Below are positions 1 to 5,281 of a DNA stretch of 5,391 bases, one piece after another. The stretch's first letter is position 1. Every line of letters begins with the position of its first letter. Source of the DNA: Chelonobacter sp006228105 (GTDB taxonomy: Bacteria > Pseudomonadota > Gammaproteobacteria > Enterobacterales > Pasteurellaceae); assembly GCF_006228105.1 (NCBI RefSeq), contig NZ_VDHH01000028.1. The stretch is one strand, 5' to 3'. Made by a program: the position numbers and the translations under genes. The notes beneath the pieces were generated by a model, which worked only from the letters and a program-made list of their open reading frames with translations, was not told where the DNA came from and did not search any database.

Positions 1-262
1 ATACGGCTTGAATAAACCCTTTTCACGCAGCAATGAAACCGAAGCGGATGAGATAGGTTTATTGTTGATGGCGGAAGCCGGTTATGATCCTGAAGCGTCG
101 ATCAGCCTGTGGCAGAAAATGAGTGCTGCCAGTGGTGGTTCAGGTGGCGCATTGGAAGGTTTGATCTCCACTCACCCGACCGATTCAGCGCGTGAAGCCA
201 ATTTGCGTAAGCTGATGCCGGAAGCACTGGAATTGTATAAAAAATCAAATAAAGCAGGTTAA
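1..262 (+). CDS. M48-family zinc metallopeptidase, C-terminal part (5' truncated by window edge)
   Basis: Only the C-terminal 86 codons are in the window. The reading frame is open from base 2 (Tyr-Gly-Leu-Asn-Lys-Pro) to the TAA at 260-262, and a TTG at 8-10 is an internal codon, not a start. The piece contains the sequence N-E-T-E-A-D, which matches the M48 third-zinc-ligand motif E-x-x-A-D, and a later S-T-H-P followed by REANL, the conserved tail of Oma1/BepA/LoiP-like peptidases. The HExxH helix and any signal peptide must lie upstream of the window. It aligns without gaps to the C-terminus of the next gene, about 43 of 83 residues identical by eye, so the two are paralogues. By family it should be a periplasmic or outer-membrane-attached protease involved in envelope protein quality control; its substrate is unknown. 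The family call is firm, the subfamily is not. Confidence 0.85.
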   Translation, partial: YGLNKPFSRSNETEADEIGLLLMAEAGYDPEASISLWQKMSAASGGSGGALEGLISTHPTDSAREANLRKLMPEALELYKKSNKAG

Positions 263-286
263 TAGGCTAGCGAATTGGTATAAATC

Positions 287-1063
287 ATGATACATGTTCG
301 TTTTTGCGTCGCTATTGCGCTATTATTTTCGCTGTTGGGTTGCACCAGCAGCGAAAGTCTGAATCAGCGTTCCGCCAAAAGTTATCAGCGCATGGTCAAT
401 CAAATGGAAATGTTCGGCGTGGTGGAGCACGACTCGGAATTGGCGCTTAGAGTACAACGGGTTTTTACACGTTTGCACCCGATTGCGGAGAAAAGCAATC
501 AGAGTGGCAGCGCTTTCGATTGGCAGATAACAGTCTTGCGCAATCCAAAAGAAGCCGGGGCATGGACAATGCCCGGTGGAAAAATGGTCATTTATACTGG
601 GTTGCTTGAAGTTCTAAAATTAAGCGATGATGAATTGGCGCTGATTTTAGCGCATGAAATGGCGCATGTCGTCAAAGAGCATGGCAAACATCAGGTAAAT
701 ATCAGTCGAGCCAGTTATGCACTTGGTTTGTTTGGCTCAGTGGCAGCCTCGAGTTTAGTCAATTATGCCGGGAGTGCGGTGGTTTTGGCGCCGGAATATG
801 CGGTGAATAAACCTTATTCGCGCAACAATGAACTGGAAGCCGATCGATTGGGGCTGCTGATTATGGCGGAAGGCGGTTATAATCCAAATGCTGCCAAGGC
901 ATTGTGGGCAAAAATGTATGAGTTTTCCGGTGACAACAATGGATTTCTCCGCCAATTAGCCTCGACACACCCCGCCTATGCCGAACGAGAAGCCAATTTG
1001 GCAGAGGTATTACCGCAAGCATTGGACATTTATCGGCACACTCAACAAGCAACAACTAATTAG
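287..1063 (+). CDS. M48-family zinc metallopeptidase lipoprotein (Oma1/LoiP/BepA-like)
   Basis: A complete 258-residue protein. Residues 1-19 look like a lipoprotein signal: Arg5, a hydrophobic core and a lipobox L-L-G-C with Cys19 as the acylated residue; Thr at +2 gives no inner-membrane retention signal, so outer-membrane anchoring is likely. The catalytic centre is H123-E-M-A-H127 (zinc ligands His123 and His127, catalytic Glu124), and E182 in N-E-L-E-A-D is the expected third zinc ligand. A conserved S-T-H-P at 226-229 precedes the C-terminal helix. All catalytic residues are intact, so an active peptidase is expected. The ATG at 287 is the only reasonable start because an in-frame TAA sits at 281-283; no strong Shine-Dalgarno sequence precedes it. 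It follows its truncated paralogue by 24 nt and is probably cotranscribed with it. E. coli LoiP, YcaL and BepA have analogous roles, but one-to-one orthology cannot be claimed, so no symbol is given. Confidence 0.9.
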   Translation: MIHVRFCVAIALLFSLLGCTSSESLNQRSAKSYQRMVNQMEMFGVVEHDSELALRVQRVFTRLHPIAEKSNQSGSAFDWQITVLRNPKEAGAWTMPGGKMVIYTGLLEVLKLSDDELALILAHEMAHVVKEHGKHQVNISRASYALGLFGSVAASSLVNYAGSAVVLAPEYAVNKPYSRNNELEADRLGLLIMAEGGYNPNAAKALWAKMYEFSGDNNGFLRQLASTHPAYAEREANLAEVLPQALDIYRHTQQATTN

Positions 1064-1066
1064 TTG
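1053..1066. repeat. 14-bp perfect palindrome over the peptidase stop codon
   Basis: CAACTAATTAGTTG reads identically on both strands and contains the TAG stop codon at 1061-1063. As RNA it could form only a 5-bp stem with an AATT loop and has no following T-tract, so it is a poor terminator. It may be a chance palindrome or a protein-binding site. Confidence 0.4.
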
Positions 1067-1083
1067 GATTGAACTCAAACCTA

Positions 1084-1092
1084 ACCGCACTT
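1084..1092 (-). repeat. DNA uptake signal sequence (Hin-type USS)
   Basis: ACCGCACTT is the exact complement of the 9-bp core AAGTGCGGT recognised during natural transformation in Haemophilus and relatives. It lies 21 nt after the stop codon of the M48 lipoprotein gene, in noncoding DNA, without an obvious partner to make a hairpin. Confidence 0.9.
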
Positions 1093-1144
1093 TCATATTG
1101 TCATTGATCATTTTGCGACATGGGCTAAGTGAGAGAGTAATCTT

Positions 1145-1150
1145 TATAGT
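1145..1150 (+). promoter_or_regulatory. Possible -10 element upstream of the ABC importer
   Basis: TATAGT matches the sigma-70 -10 consensus at five of six positions and sits about 50 nt before the ATPase start. No good -35 element lies 16-18 bp upstream, so the promoter is weak or activator-dependent, or the match is accidental. The 138-nt gap after the peptidase gene, with no clear terminator, is compatible either with a separate promoter here or with read-through. Confidence 0.25.
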
Positions 1151-1190
1151 TCAACGTATGATTTTGATGTTGAAATCCTAGCACCGAAAA

Positions 1191-1196
1191 CGGAGA
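1191..1196 (+). promoter_or_regulatory. Ribosome binding site deciding the ATPase start
   Basis: CGGAGA is followed by two consecutive ATG codons at 1199 and 1202. Spacing to the first is only 2 nt, but 5 nt to the second, which favours ATG 1202. The resulting N-terminus M-I-E also matches related ATPases such as E. coli YehX as I recall it. Confidence 0.65.
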
Positions 1197-1201
1197 TCAT
1201 G

Positions 1202-1939
1202 ATGATCGAGCTACAAGATGTCAGTAAACACTATGCGGATAAAATAGCGGTACGAAATGTCAGCATGACGATCCATTGCGGTGAGTTTTTCGTGTTAGTG
1301 GGTGAAAGCGGCAGCGGCAAAACAACACTATTGAAAATGCTGAATGGGCTGATCGACAAAGACGGTGGTGAAATTATTATTGCCGATAAAAATAGCCGTG
1401 AGTACAACAAGCGTCGGCTACGTCTAGAAATGGGCTATGTTTTGCAGCAAATTGCGCTATTTCCCAATATGACGGTAGCGGAGAATATTGCCCTGATCCC
1501 GGCATTGAAAGGTTGGGATAAAAAGCGAATCACCGCACGCACGCATGAGTTATTGGAAAAAGTACAGCTGCCGCTCGACTATCTTACGCGTAAACCTGCT
1601 GAATTATCCGGCGGCGAACAGCAACGAATTGGCATTTTGCGTGCCGTTATTGCCGAACCGAAAATTATTTTGATGGATGAACCATTCAGCGCCTTAGACC
1701 CGATTTCTCGTTTGGAATTGCAGAATTTGATTTTGCAAATTCACCGTGAATTTGCTCCGACTATCGTTTTTGTTACCCACTATGTAGAAGAAGCCTTGAA
1801 ATTAGGTGATCGAATCGGCGTGATGAAAGACGGTATTTTGCAGCAGCTTGCCACGCCACAAACTATTTTGCAACAACCGGCGAATGACTATGTACAGCGT
1901 TTTTTCCAACCGGTTGAAGCCGTAGGCAGGACAGAATGA
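1202..1939 (+). CDS. ABC transporter ATP-binding protein, quaternary amine/betaine/ergothioneine-type importer
   Basis: A 245-residue cytoplasmic ATPase that powers uptake through the permease encoded by the next gene. All ABC motifs are present: Walker A GESGSGKTT (34-42), Q-loop Gln82 in V-L-Q-Q, signature LSGGEQQR (135-142), Walker B IILMDEP (155-161), D-loop SALD (163-166) and switch His193. The spacing and sequence (GYVLQQIALFPNMTVAEN) place it in the OpuA/OpuB/OpuC/YehX/EgtV subfamily. It ends about 50 residues after the switch His, so the tandem CBS domains that sense ionic strength in ProV, OpuAA and OpuCA are absent. Its TGA overlaps the next ATG (ATGA at 1936-1939), so the two are translationally coupled. 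ATG 1199 is the alternative start. The ATPase assignment is certain and the subfamily is strong, but the substrate is open. Confidence 0.93.
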   Translation: MIELQDVSKHYADKIAVRNVSMTIHCGEFFVLVGESGSGKTTLLKMLNGLIDKDGGEIIIADKNSREYNKRRLRLEMGYVLQQIALFPNMTVAENIALIPALKGWDKKRITARTHELLEKVQLPLDYLTRKPAELSGGEQQRIGILRAVIAEPKIILMDEPFSALDPISRLELQNLILQIHREFAPTIVFVTHYVEEALKLGDRIGVMKDGILQQLATPQTILQQPANDYVQRFFQPVEAVGRTE

Positions 1940-3465
1940 GCGATTTTCTAACCACATTGGTTAGCCGTCAACAAGAATGGCTGCAAGCGATTTTAGTCCA
2001 TTTGCAATTATCATTATTGTCGGTGCTGCTAGCAGTATTAATTGCATTGCCGTTGGCGGTGCTGTTAGAGAAATATCAACGTGCAGCCAATTGGTCATTG
2101 CAATTAAGTGGTATCTTGCAAACGATTCCGTCTTTAGCGCTGCTGGGATTGCTCATCCCATTGGTCGGTATCGGTAAACTGCCGACCATTATCGCACTGG
2201 TCGCATATGCGATTTTCCCGATTCTGAACAGCACCTATACCGGATTACGCGAAATTCCGTCCTCGCTGGAAGAGGCTGCCGAAGCTTTTGGCATGACCTC
2301 CTTTGAAAAATTAAAAAAATATCGGTTAGCTCTGGCATTGCCGATGATTATTGCTGGCATCCGCACTTCCACCGTGATGGTGATTGGCACTGCAACATTG
2401 GCGGCGTTGATCGGTGCTGGCGGCTTAGGCAGTTTTATTTTATTGGGCATTGACCGCAATAATAGTGCATTGATCTTAATCGGTGCATTTTCTTCCGCCT
2501 TGTTGGCAATGTTGGCGCACTATGCCATCAGTTATTTAGCACGGTTGCGACTGAAAACCATCGGAATTATTTTTATGACCGCACTTTTGCTGGTGCTTGG
2601 CAGTTTGACGGTCGGCGGTACGTTTTTTAAGAGTAAGCAGCATGATAATACGCTGATCATTGCCGGAAAATTGGGGAGTGAGCCGGATATTTTAATCAAT
2701 CTGTATCAACAATTGATCGAAGCCAATTCCGATATAAAAGTGGTGCTGAAACCTAATTTCGGCAAAACTGTTTTTTTATATAACGCTTTGAAGCGTGGCG
2801 ACATTGATATCTACCCTGAATTTAGCGGCACGATTGTGACGACCTTGTTGCCGAATTCAGGCTTTGCTGAAACAGAGCCGAATGCAGTATATCAATATGC
2901 TAAAACACAGATTCAACAGCAAGATAATTTAGTGTATCTGTTACCGATGCAGTTTCAGAATACCTATGCAGTGGTAGTGAAAAATGAATATGCTCAGCAG
3001 CATGGGCTGGCAACGATCTCTGATTTGCGCAAGGTTGAGCAAAGTGCGGTTGCCGGTTTTACCCTTGAGTTTAATGATCGTGAAGACGGTAACCAAGGCT
3101 TGAAATCTCGCTATGGGCTGAATTTAACGGTCAAAACGATGGAACCGGCGTTGCGTTATCAAAGCCTATTGAATAATGAAACACAAATTGCCGATGCGTA
3201 TTCGACCGATAGTGAAATAAAACAGCACCATTTGACGTTGTTACGTGATGACAGGCAGTTGTTTCCAGCCTATCAGGCAGCACCGTTGCTACGTGCGGAA
3301 ACATTAGCTAAATATCCGAAGTTAATGGTTATTTTGAATCAATTAGCCGATAAAATCAGCGAACAGCAGATGATAGAGATGAATTATGCGGTTAAGGTTG
3401 AAAACCGATCGGCAAAAGCAGTCGCACGTCAATATTTATTAGCACAAGGATTATTACAAGAATAA
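1936..3465 (+). CDS. Fused ABC permease and substrate-binding protein (OpuB/OpuC/EgtU-like)
   Basis: A 509-residue inner-membrane protein that joins the channel-forming permease to its own periplasmic receptor. Residues about 20-200 are the permease, with hydrophobic segments near 17-44, 57-78, 83-100, 133-160 and 177-203, and an EAA loop at 113-136 (EAAEAFG followed by LALALP) that docks the ATPase. A further segment near 208-228 crosses the membrane and tethers a type-II binding domain (about 238-506), which resembles the OpuAC/ProX fold: F-G-K-T at 275-278, A-L-K-R-G-D-I-D-I-Y-P-E-F-S-G-T at 284-299, D-R-E-D-G at 381-385 and D-A-Y-S-T-D at 420-425. Many relatives have E-Y-T-G-T where this protein has E-F-S-G-T. 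Known ligands in this architecture include choline/betaines and, for EgtU of Streptococcus pneumoniae and Helicobacter pylori, ergothioneine. I cannot choose between them. AGGA at 1928-1931 is the ribosome site. Confidence 0.92.
   Translation: MSDFLTTLVSRQQEWLQAILVHLQLSLLSVLLAVLIALPLAVLLEKYQRAANWSLQLSGILQTIPSLALLGLLIPLVGIGKLPTIIALVAYAIFPILNSTYTGLREIPSSLEEAAEAFGMTSFEKLKKYRLALALPMIIAGIRTSTVMVIGTATLAALIGAGGLGSFILLGIDRNNSALILIGAFSSALLAMLAHYAISYLARLRLKTIGIIFMTALLLVLGSLTVGGTFFKSKQHDNTLIIAGKLGSEPDILINLYQQLIEANSDIKVVLKPNFGKTVFLYNALKRGDIDIYPEFSGTIVTTLLPNSGFAETEPNAVYQYAKTQIQQQDNLVYLLPMQFQNTYAVVVKNEYAQQHGLATISDLRKVEQSAVAGFTLEFNDREDGNQGLKSRYGLNLTVKTMEPALRYQSLLNNETQIADAYSTDSEIKQHHLTLLRDDRQLFPAYQAAPLLRAETLAKYPKLMVILNQLADKISEQQMIEMNYAVKVENRSAKAVARQYLLAQGLLQE
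2578..2586 (-). repeat. DNA uptake signal sequence inside the permease gene
   Basis: ACCGCACTT, exact core on the minus strand. On that strand the core is followed by two A/T-rich stretches, the extended form of the Haemophilus signal, making this the best extended match in the window. It encodes Thr-Ala-Leu at 215-217, in the hydrophobic segment linking the permease to the binding domain, where sequence constraint is low. Confidence 0.92.
3042..3050 (+). repeat. DNA uptake signal sequence inside the binding-domain region
   Basis: AAGTGCGGT, exact core on the plus strand, preceded by A. It encodes part of Gln-Ser-Ala-Val-Ala (369-373), just before the conserved ligand-domain motif D-R-E-D-G. 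The A/T-rich extension is poor. Confidence 0.88.
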
Positions 3466-3527
3466 GCTCGATATGAAACATCAATCTGTTTGCGCTGACT
3501 TTTCGCCTCATTGATCCAAAATTCTGA

Positions 3528-3556
3528 TTTACGCCAGTGGATAAATTAGATACAAT
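3528..3556 (+). promoter_or_regulatory. Predicted sigma-70 promoter for exbB-exbD-tonB
   Basis: TTTACG (3528-3533, four of six to the -35 consensus) and TACAAT (3551-3556, five of six to the -10 consensus) are separated by exactly 17 bp. Transcription would start near 3562-3563, about 105 nt before exbB. The overlap with a Fur-box-like sequence supports a real, iron-repressed promoter. A terminator-like hairpin lies between this promoter and exbB, which is the main reason for caution. Confidence 0.5.
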
Positions 3557-3572
3557 AATGAAAGTAATTCTC
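3554..3572. promoter_or_regulatory. Candidate Fur box (iron-responsive operator)
   Basis: AATAATGAAAGTAATTCTC matches the classical 19-bp Fur consensus GATAATGATAATCATTATC at 14 positions by direct comparison. It overlaps the end of the predicted -10 element and covers the predicted start site, the usual position for repression. ExbB-ExbD-TonB powers iron and haem uptake and is Fur-controlled in many gammaproteobacteria, so the context fits. Binding is inferred. Confidence 0.55.
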
Positions 3573-3581
3573 ACTTACAAG

Positions 3582-3613
3582 AATACAAAGTGTTACCGCA
3601 CTTTGTATTTTTT
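3582..3613 (+). terminator. Rho-independent terminator with USS in the stem (importer terminator or exbB attenuator)
   Basis: An uninterrupted 11-bp stem pairs 3582-3592 (AATACAAAGTG) with 3599-3609 (CACTTTGTATT) around the 6-nt loop TTACCG. A run of six T follows at 3608-3613. The shape is that of an intrinsic terminator on the + strand, although the stem is A/T-rich. It lies 116 nt after the importer stop codon but also about 20 nt downstream of the predicted exbB start site. The right arm contains an exact uptake signal, a common arrangement in Haemophilus terminators. Confidence 0.75.
3595..3603 (-). repeat. DNA uptake signal sequence in the terminator hairpin
   Basis: ACCGCACTT, exact core, spanning part of the loop and the right arm of the hairpin at 3582-3613. 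The left arm AAAGTG repeats only the first part of the core in inverted orientation, so this is one full signal facing a partial one. Confidence 0.9.
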
Positions 3614-3625
3614 ATTCTTTATTTC

Positions 3626-3645
3626 ATCGATTTTATTTTATCGAT
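3626..3645. repeat. Paired ATCGAT motifs in the exbB leader
   Basis: Two ATCGAT hexamers (3626-3631 and 3640-3645) flank the 8-nt TTTATTTT. Because the hexamer is self-complementary they are both a direct and an inverted repeat and could form a 6-bp stem in the leader RNA about 21 nt before the exbB start. Function unknown; chance in A/T-rich DNA is possible. Confidence 0.3.
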
Positions 3646-3666
3646 ATTTGGCTAGGCAGGTTGTAA

Positions 3667-4119
3667 ATGAATCATTTATTTGAATTTTTAGAGCAGTACA
3701 CTGATTATATCATCTTGGGAACGCTGGCATTGATGAGTTTTATCATGTTATGGATGGTAATCGAACGCATCATTTTTTTTAGTCAGGTCAAGGTGGAACA
3801 ATATGACACGATTCATGAGTTGGAGATTGATTTGACCCGCAATTTGACTACAATTTCAACCATTGGGTCAAACGCACCTTATGTTGGGTTGTTGGGAACG
3901 GTGATCGGGATTTTGTTAACATTTTATACCATGGGGCAATCTGGTGGGGATATTGATGCGGCATCGATTATGGTCAACCTCTCCTTGGCACTGAAAGCAA
4001 CCGCTGTCGGGATCCTGGTGGCGATTCCGTCAATGGTGTTTTATAACGGTTTGAATCGAAAAGTAGACGTTAATAAATTGAAATGGTTTGCCTTTAACGA
4101 AAAACAGCAGCAGGTTTAA
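3667..4119 (+). CDS. exbB: TonB-system energiser ExbB (proton channel subunit)
   Basis: A 150-residue inner-membrane protein, the length of H. influenzae ExbB and much shorter than E. coli ExbB. With ExbD it forms the proton-driven motor that energises TonB for outer-membrane transport of iron complexes and haem. Three membrane segments are visible at about 15-37, 70-90 and 105-127. The MotA/TolQ/ExbB signature appears as APYVGLLGTVIGI (70-82), with channel Thr78, and as LALKATAVGILVAIPSMVFYN (107-127), with Thr112; these match E. coli Thr148 and Thr181. The GGCAGG at 3655-3660 precedes the ATG by 6 nt. It is the first gene of exbB-exbD-tonB and is followed by exbD after 17 nt. TolQ is excluded by length and by the neighbouring TonB. 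Likely iron-regulated through the upstream Fur-box candidate. Confidence 0.95.
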   Translation: MNHLFEFLEQYTDYIILGTLALMSFIMLWMVIERIIFFSQVKVEQYDTIHELEIDLTRNLTTISTIGSNAPYVGLLGTVIGILLTFYTMGQSGGDIDAASIMVNLSLALKATAVGILVAIPSMVFYNGLNRKVDVNKLKWFAFNEKQQQV

Positions 4120-4123
4120 TTGC

Positions 4124-4139
4124 AAGGGGAAGTGCGGTG
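4124..4139 (+). promoter_or_regulatory. exbD ribosome binding site merging into a USS and GTG start
   Basis: AAGGGGAA at 4124-4131 is a good Shine-Dalgarno sequence, 5 nt before the GTG at 4137-4139. The uptake signal AAGTGCGGT (4130-4138) overlaps both the end of this site and the first two bases of the start codon, so three signals share 16 bases. No in-frame ATG occurs until codon 16, inside the membrane helix, which supports GTG. Confidence 0.8.
4130..4138 (+). repeat. DNA uptake signal sequence at the exbD start
   Basis: AAGTGCGGT, exact core on the plus strand, between exbB and exbD. It overlaps the exbD ribosome binding site and the first two bases of its GTG start codon. The tail beyond the core is A-rich, a partial match to the extended signal. 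Confidence 0.92.
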
Positions 4140-4526
4140 AAGAAATTTGATGAAATCAATATTATCCCTTTTTTGGATATTATGCTGGTGCTGTTGGCGA
4201 TTGTATTGGTGACGGCATCGTTTATTTCACAAGGCAAAATTCAGGTGAATGTGCCGAAAGCCAGTAGTAGCGTGACCATGAAAGCCGATGATTTGGCAAA
4301 ATTGCTGACAGTGACCGAAACTGGCGAGCTGTACTATAACGATAAGCCGATCAATAAAGAAGCGCTGGCTGACGAAGTGGCGAAATGGGACAAAGCTCAG
4401 AAAGTTACGCTTAAAGTTGATGCTGCGACGCCTTTTCAGGAGTTTGTTGATATTACTGATGTGTTTTCCAAAAACGATATTAAGAATGTGGCGATTGTCA
4501 CGTTAAAGCCACAGGGTAATCAGTGA
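4137..4526 (+). CDS. exbD: TonB-system energiser ExbD (proton-relay subunit)
   Basis: A 129-residue inner-membrane protein with a short cytoplasmic N-terminus, one membrane helix (about 11-31) and a periplasmic domain. The helix starts INIIPFLDIMLVLLAIVL, in which Asp14 is the proton-carrying residue equivalent to Asp25 of E. coli ExbD. The periplasmic part (about 40-125) has the ExbD/TolR fold pattern, with ELYYNDKPI (64-72), VTLKVDAATPF and a final NVAIVTLKP strand. The sequence closely resembles H. influenzae ExbD as I recall it. Start is GTG at 4137. The TGA at 4524-4526 overlaps the tonB ATG, so tonB translation is coupled. TolR is the nearest alternative, but gene order and the tonB partner rule it out. 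Confidence 0.95.
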   Translation: MKKFDEINIIPFLDIMLVLLAIVLVTASFISQGKIQVNVPKASSSVTMKADDLAKLLTVTETGELYYNDKPINKEALADEVAKWDKAQKVTLKVDAATPFQEFVDITDVFSKNDIKNVAIVTLKPQGNQ

Positions 4527-5281
4527 TGCAAAAACGCCGTTCTCTAATTGGGTTTGTAGTTTCTTTGGTTTTTCATCTGGCGATTGCGTTGTTGTTGTTG
4601 CTGGTGGTGATTCGTTCACTGGCGGATGAAAGTGCAAATGGACAGGTGAGTAATGAGATCAGTACCAACATCTCGATGGAGATGATGATGGCGATGGTGG
4701 AAGCCGAACCTGAGCCGGAACCAGAGCTGATCAAAGAAGAGCTACCGGAGCCGAAAGAAGAGATTCCAGATCCAACGGTTAAACCTGAGCCGCCGAAAGA
4801 GGAAAAGCCGAAGCAACCGGAAAAACCAAAAGAAAAGCCTAAACCAAAAGAGAAACCAAAGGAAAAACCGAAGAAAAAAGAGCCTAAGCCGTTAGATGTT
4901 GCGCGTGGACCGAAAACTGTCGAGTCACCTAATAATATTGCCTCTAAGGCAAGCGGACCACAAAGCACGACTCAGCAGAATGTGGCTGGTGCCGGAGGCA
5001 AGGAGATTGATGCCTATCTTGCTAAGTTACGTCGTGAAATTGAACGTAATAAAAACTATCCGCAGCGGGCAAGAATGATGCGTAAACAAGGCCGGGTGAT
5101 GGTAGCATTTACCTTAAGTGAGAATGGAAAGCCACAAAACCCGAAAGTGATCAAGTCTTCCGGCAATGCGGATTTGGACAAAGCCGCTTTGAAAGCGGTG
5201 GAGAATGCCAGAGCGGTTGGGCCACGTCCTGCGGGTGTTATTTCTACACCGTCAGTTCCGGTCAGCTTTACCCTCGACTGA
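4526..5281 (+). CDS. tonB: Energy transducer TonB
   Basis: A 251-residue protein that spans the periplasm and transmits the ExbB-ExbD proton-motive energy to outer-membrane receptors by pairing with their TonB box. The N-terminal helix (about 7-29) carries S13-x3-H17, the S-x3-H motif needed for ExbB/ExbD coupling in E. coli TonB (Ser16, His20). A Pro-rich spacer follows: acidic EPEPEPE at 61-67, then basic Lys-Pro repeats up to about 121. The C-terminal domain (about 158-251) shows the conserved Y178-P179-x2-A-R core, GRVMVAFTLSENG (189-201) and a final VPVSFTL strand. Start ATG 4526 overlaps the exbD stop; a GTG at 4523 is an alternative that adds one residue. AGGG at 4513-4516 is the likely ribosome site. 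No frameshift is visible. Confidence 0.95.
   Translation: MQKRRSLIGFVVSLVFHLAIALLLLLVVIRSLADESANGQVSNEISTNISMEMMMAMVEAEPEPEPELIKEELPEPKEEIPDPTVKPEPPKEEKPKQPEKPKEKPKPKEKPKEKPKKKEPKPLDVARGPKTVESPNNIASKASGPQSTTQQNVAGAGGKEIDAYLAKLRREIERNKNYPQRARMMRKQGRVMVAFTLSENGKPQNPKVIKSSGNADLDKAALKAVENARAVGPRPAGVISTPSVPVSFTLD

Noticed and set aside
755..1055. Two overlapping minus-strand open frames opposite the M48 lipoprotein gene
   Set aside because: The plus-strand gene has an intact lipobox and HExxH motif. The antisense frames show no family motif.
1097..1110. FNR-like half-sites (TTGTC-ATTG-ATCAT) upstream of the importer
   Set aside because: The match to TTGAT-N4-ATCAA is imperfect in both halves, and no positioned promoter supports it.
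978..1181. 67-codon plus-strand open frame crossing the end of the M48 gene
   Set aside because: It overlaps the conserved C-terminus in another frame, and its product has no recognisable features.
2235..2459. Minus-strand open frame opposite the permease
   Set aside because: It lies wholly within the conserved EAA-loop and membrane region of the permease and has no supporting signals.
3473..3514. 13-codon ATG open frame after the importer, considered as a leader peptide
   Set aside because: No ribosome binding site precedes it, and it ends before the predicted exbB promoter, so it cannot act as a leader of that transcript.
3392..3574. 60-codon minus-strand open frame covering the end of the importer and the Fur-box region
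   Set aside because: It overlaps the end of a well-supported gene and regulatory DNA, and its product resembles no family.
4731..4880. Lys-Pro-Glu coding repeats of tonB considered as a phase-variable simple repeat
   Set aside because: The codons vary (CCG, CCA, CCT, AAA, AAG), so there is no uniform nucleotide tract long enough to suggest slippage-based switching.
4573..4968. 131-codon open frame on the minus strand opposite tonB, rich in Gly, Ser and Phe
   Set aside because: It is the mirror of the Lys-Pro/Glu-Pro repeats of TonB. The low-complexity composition removes stop codons on the other strand, and there is no recognisable domain.
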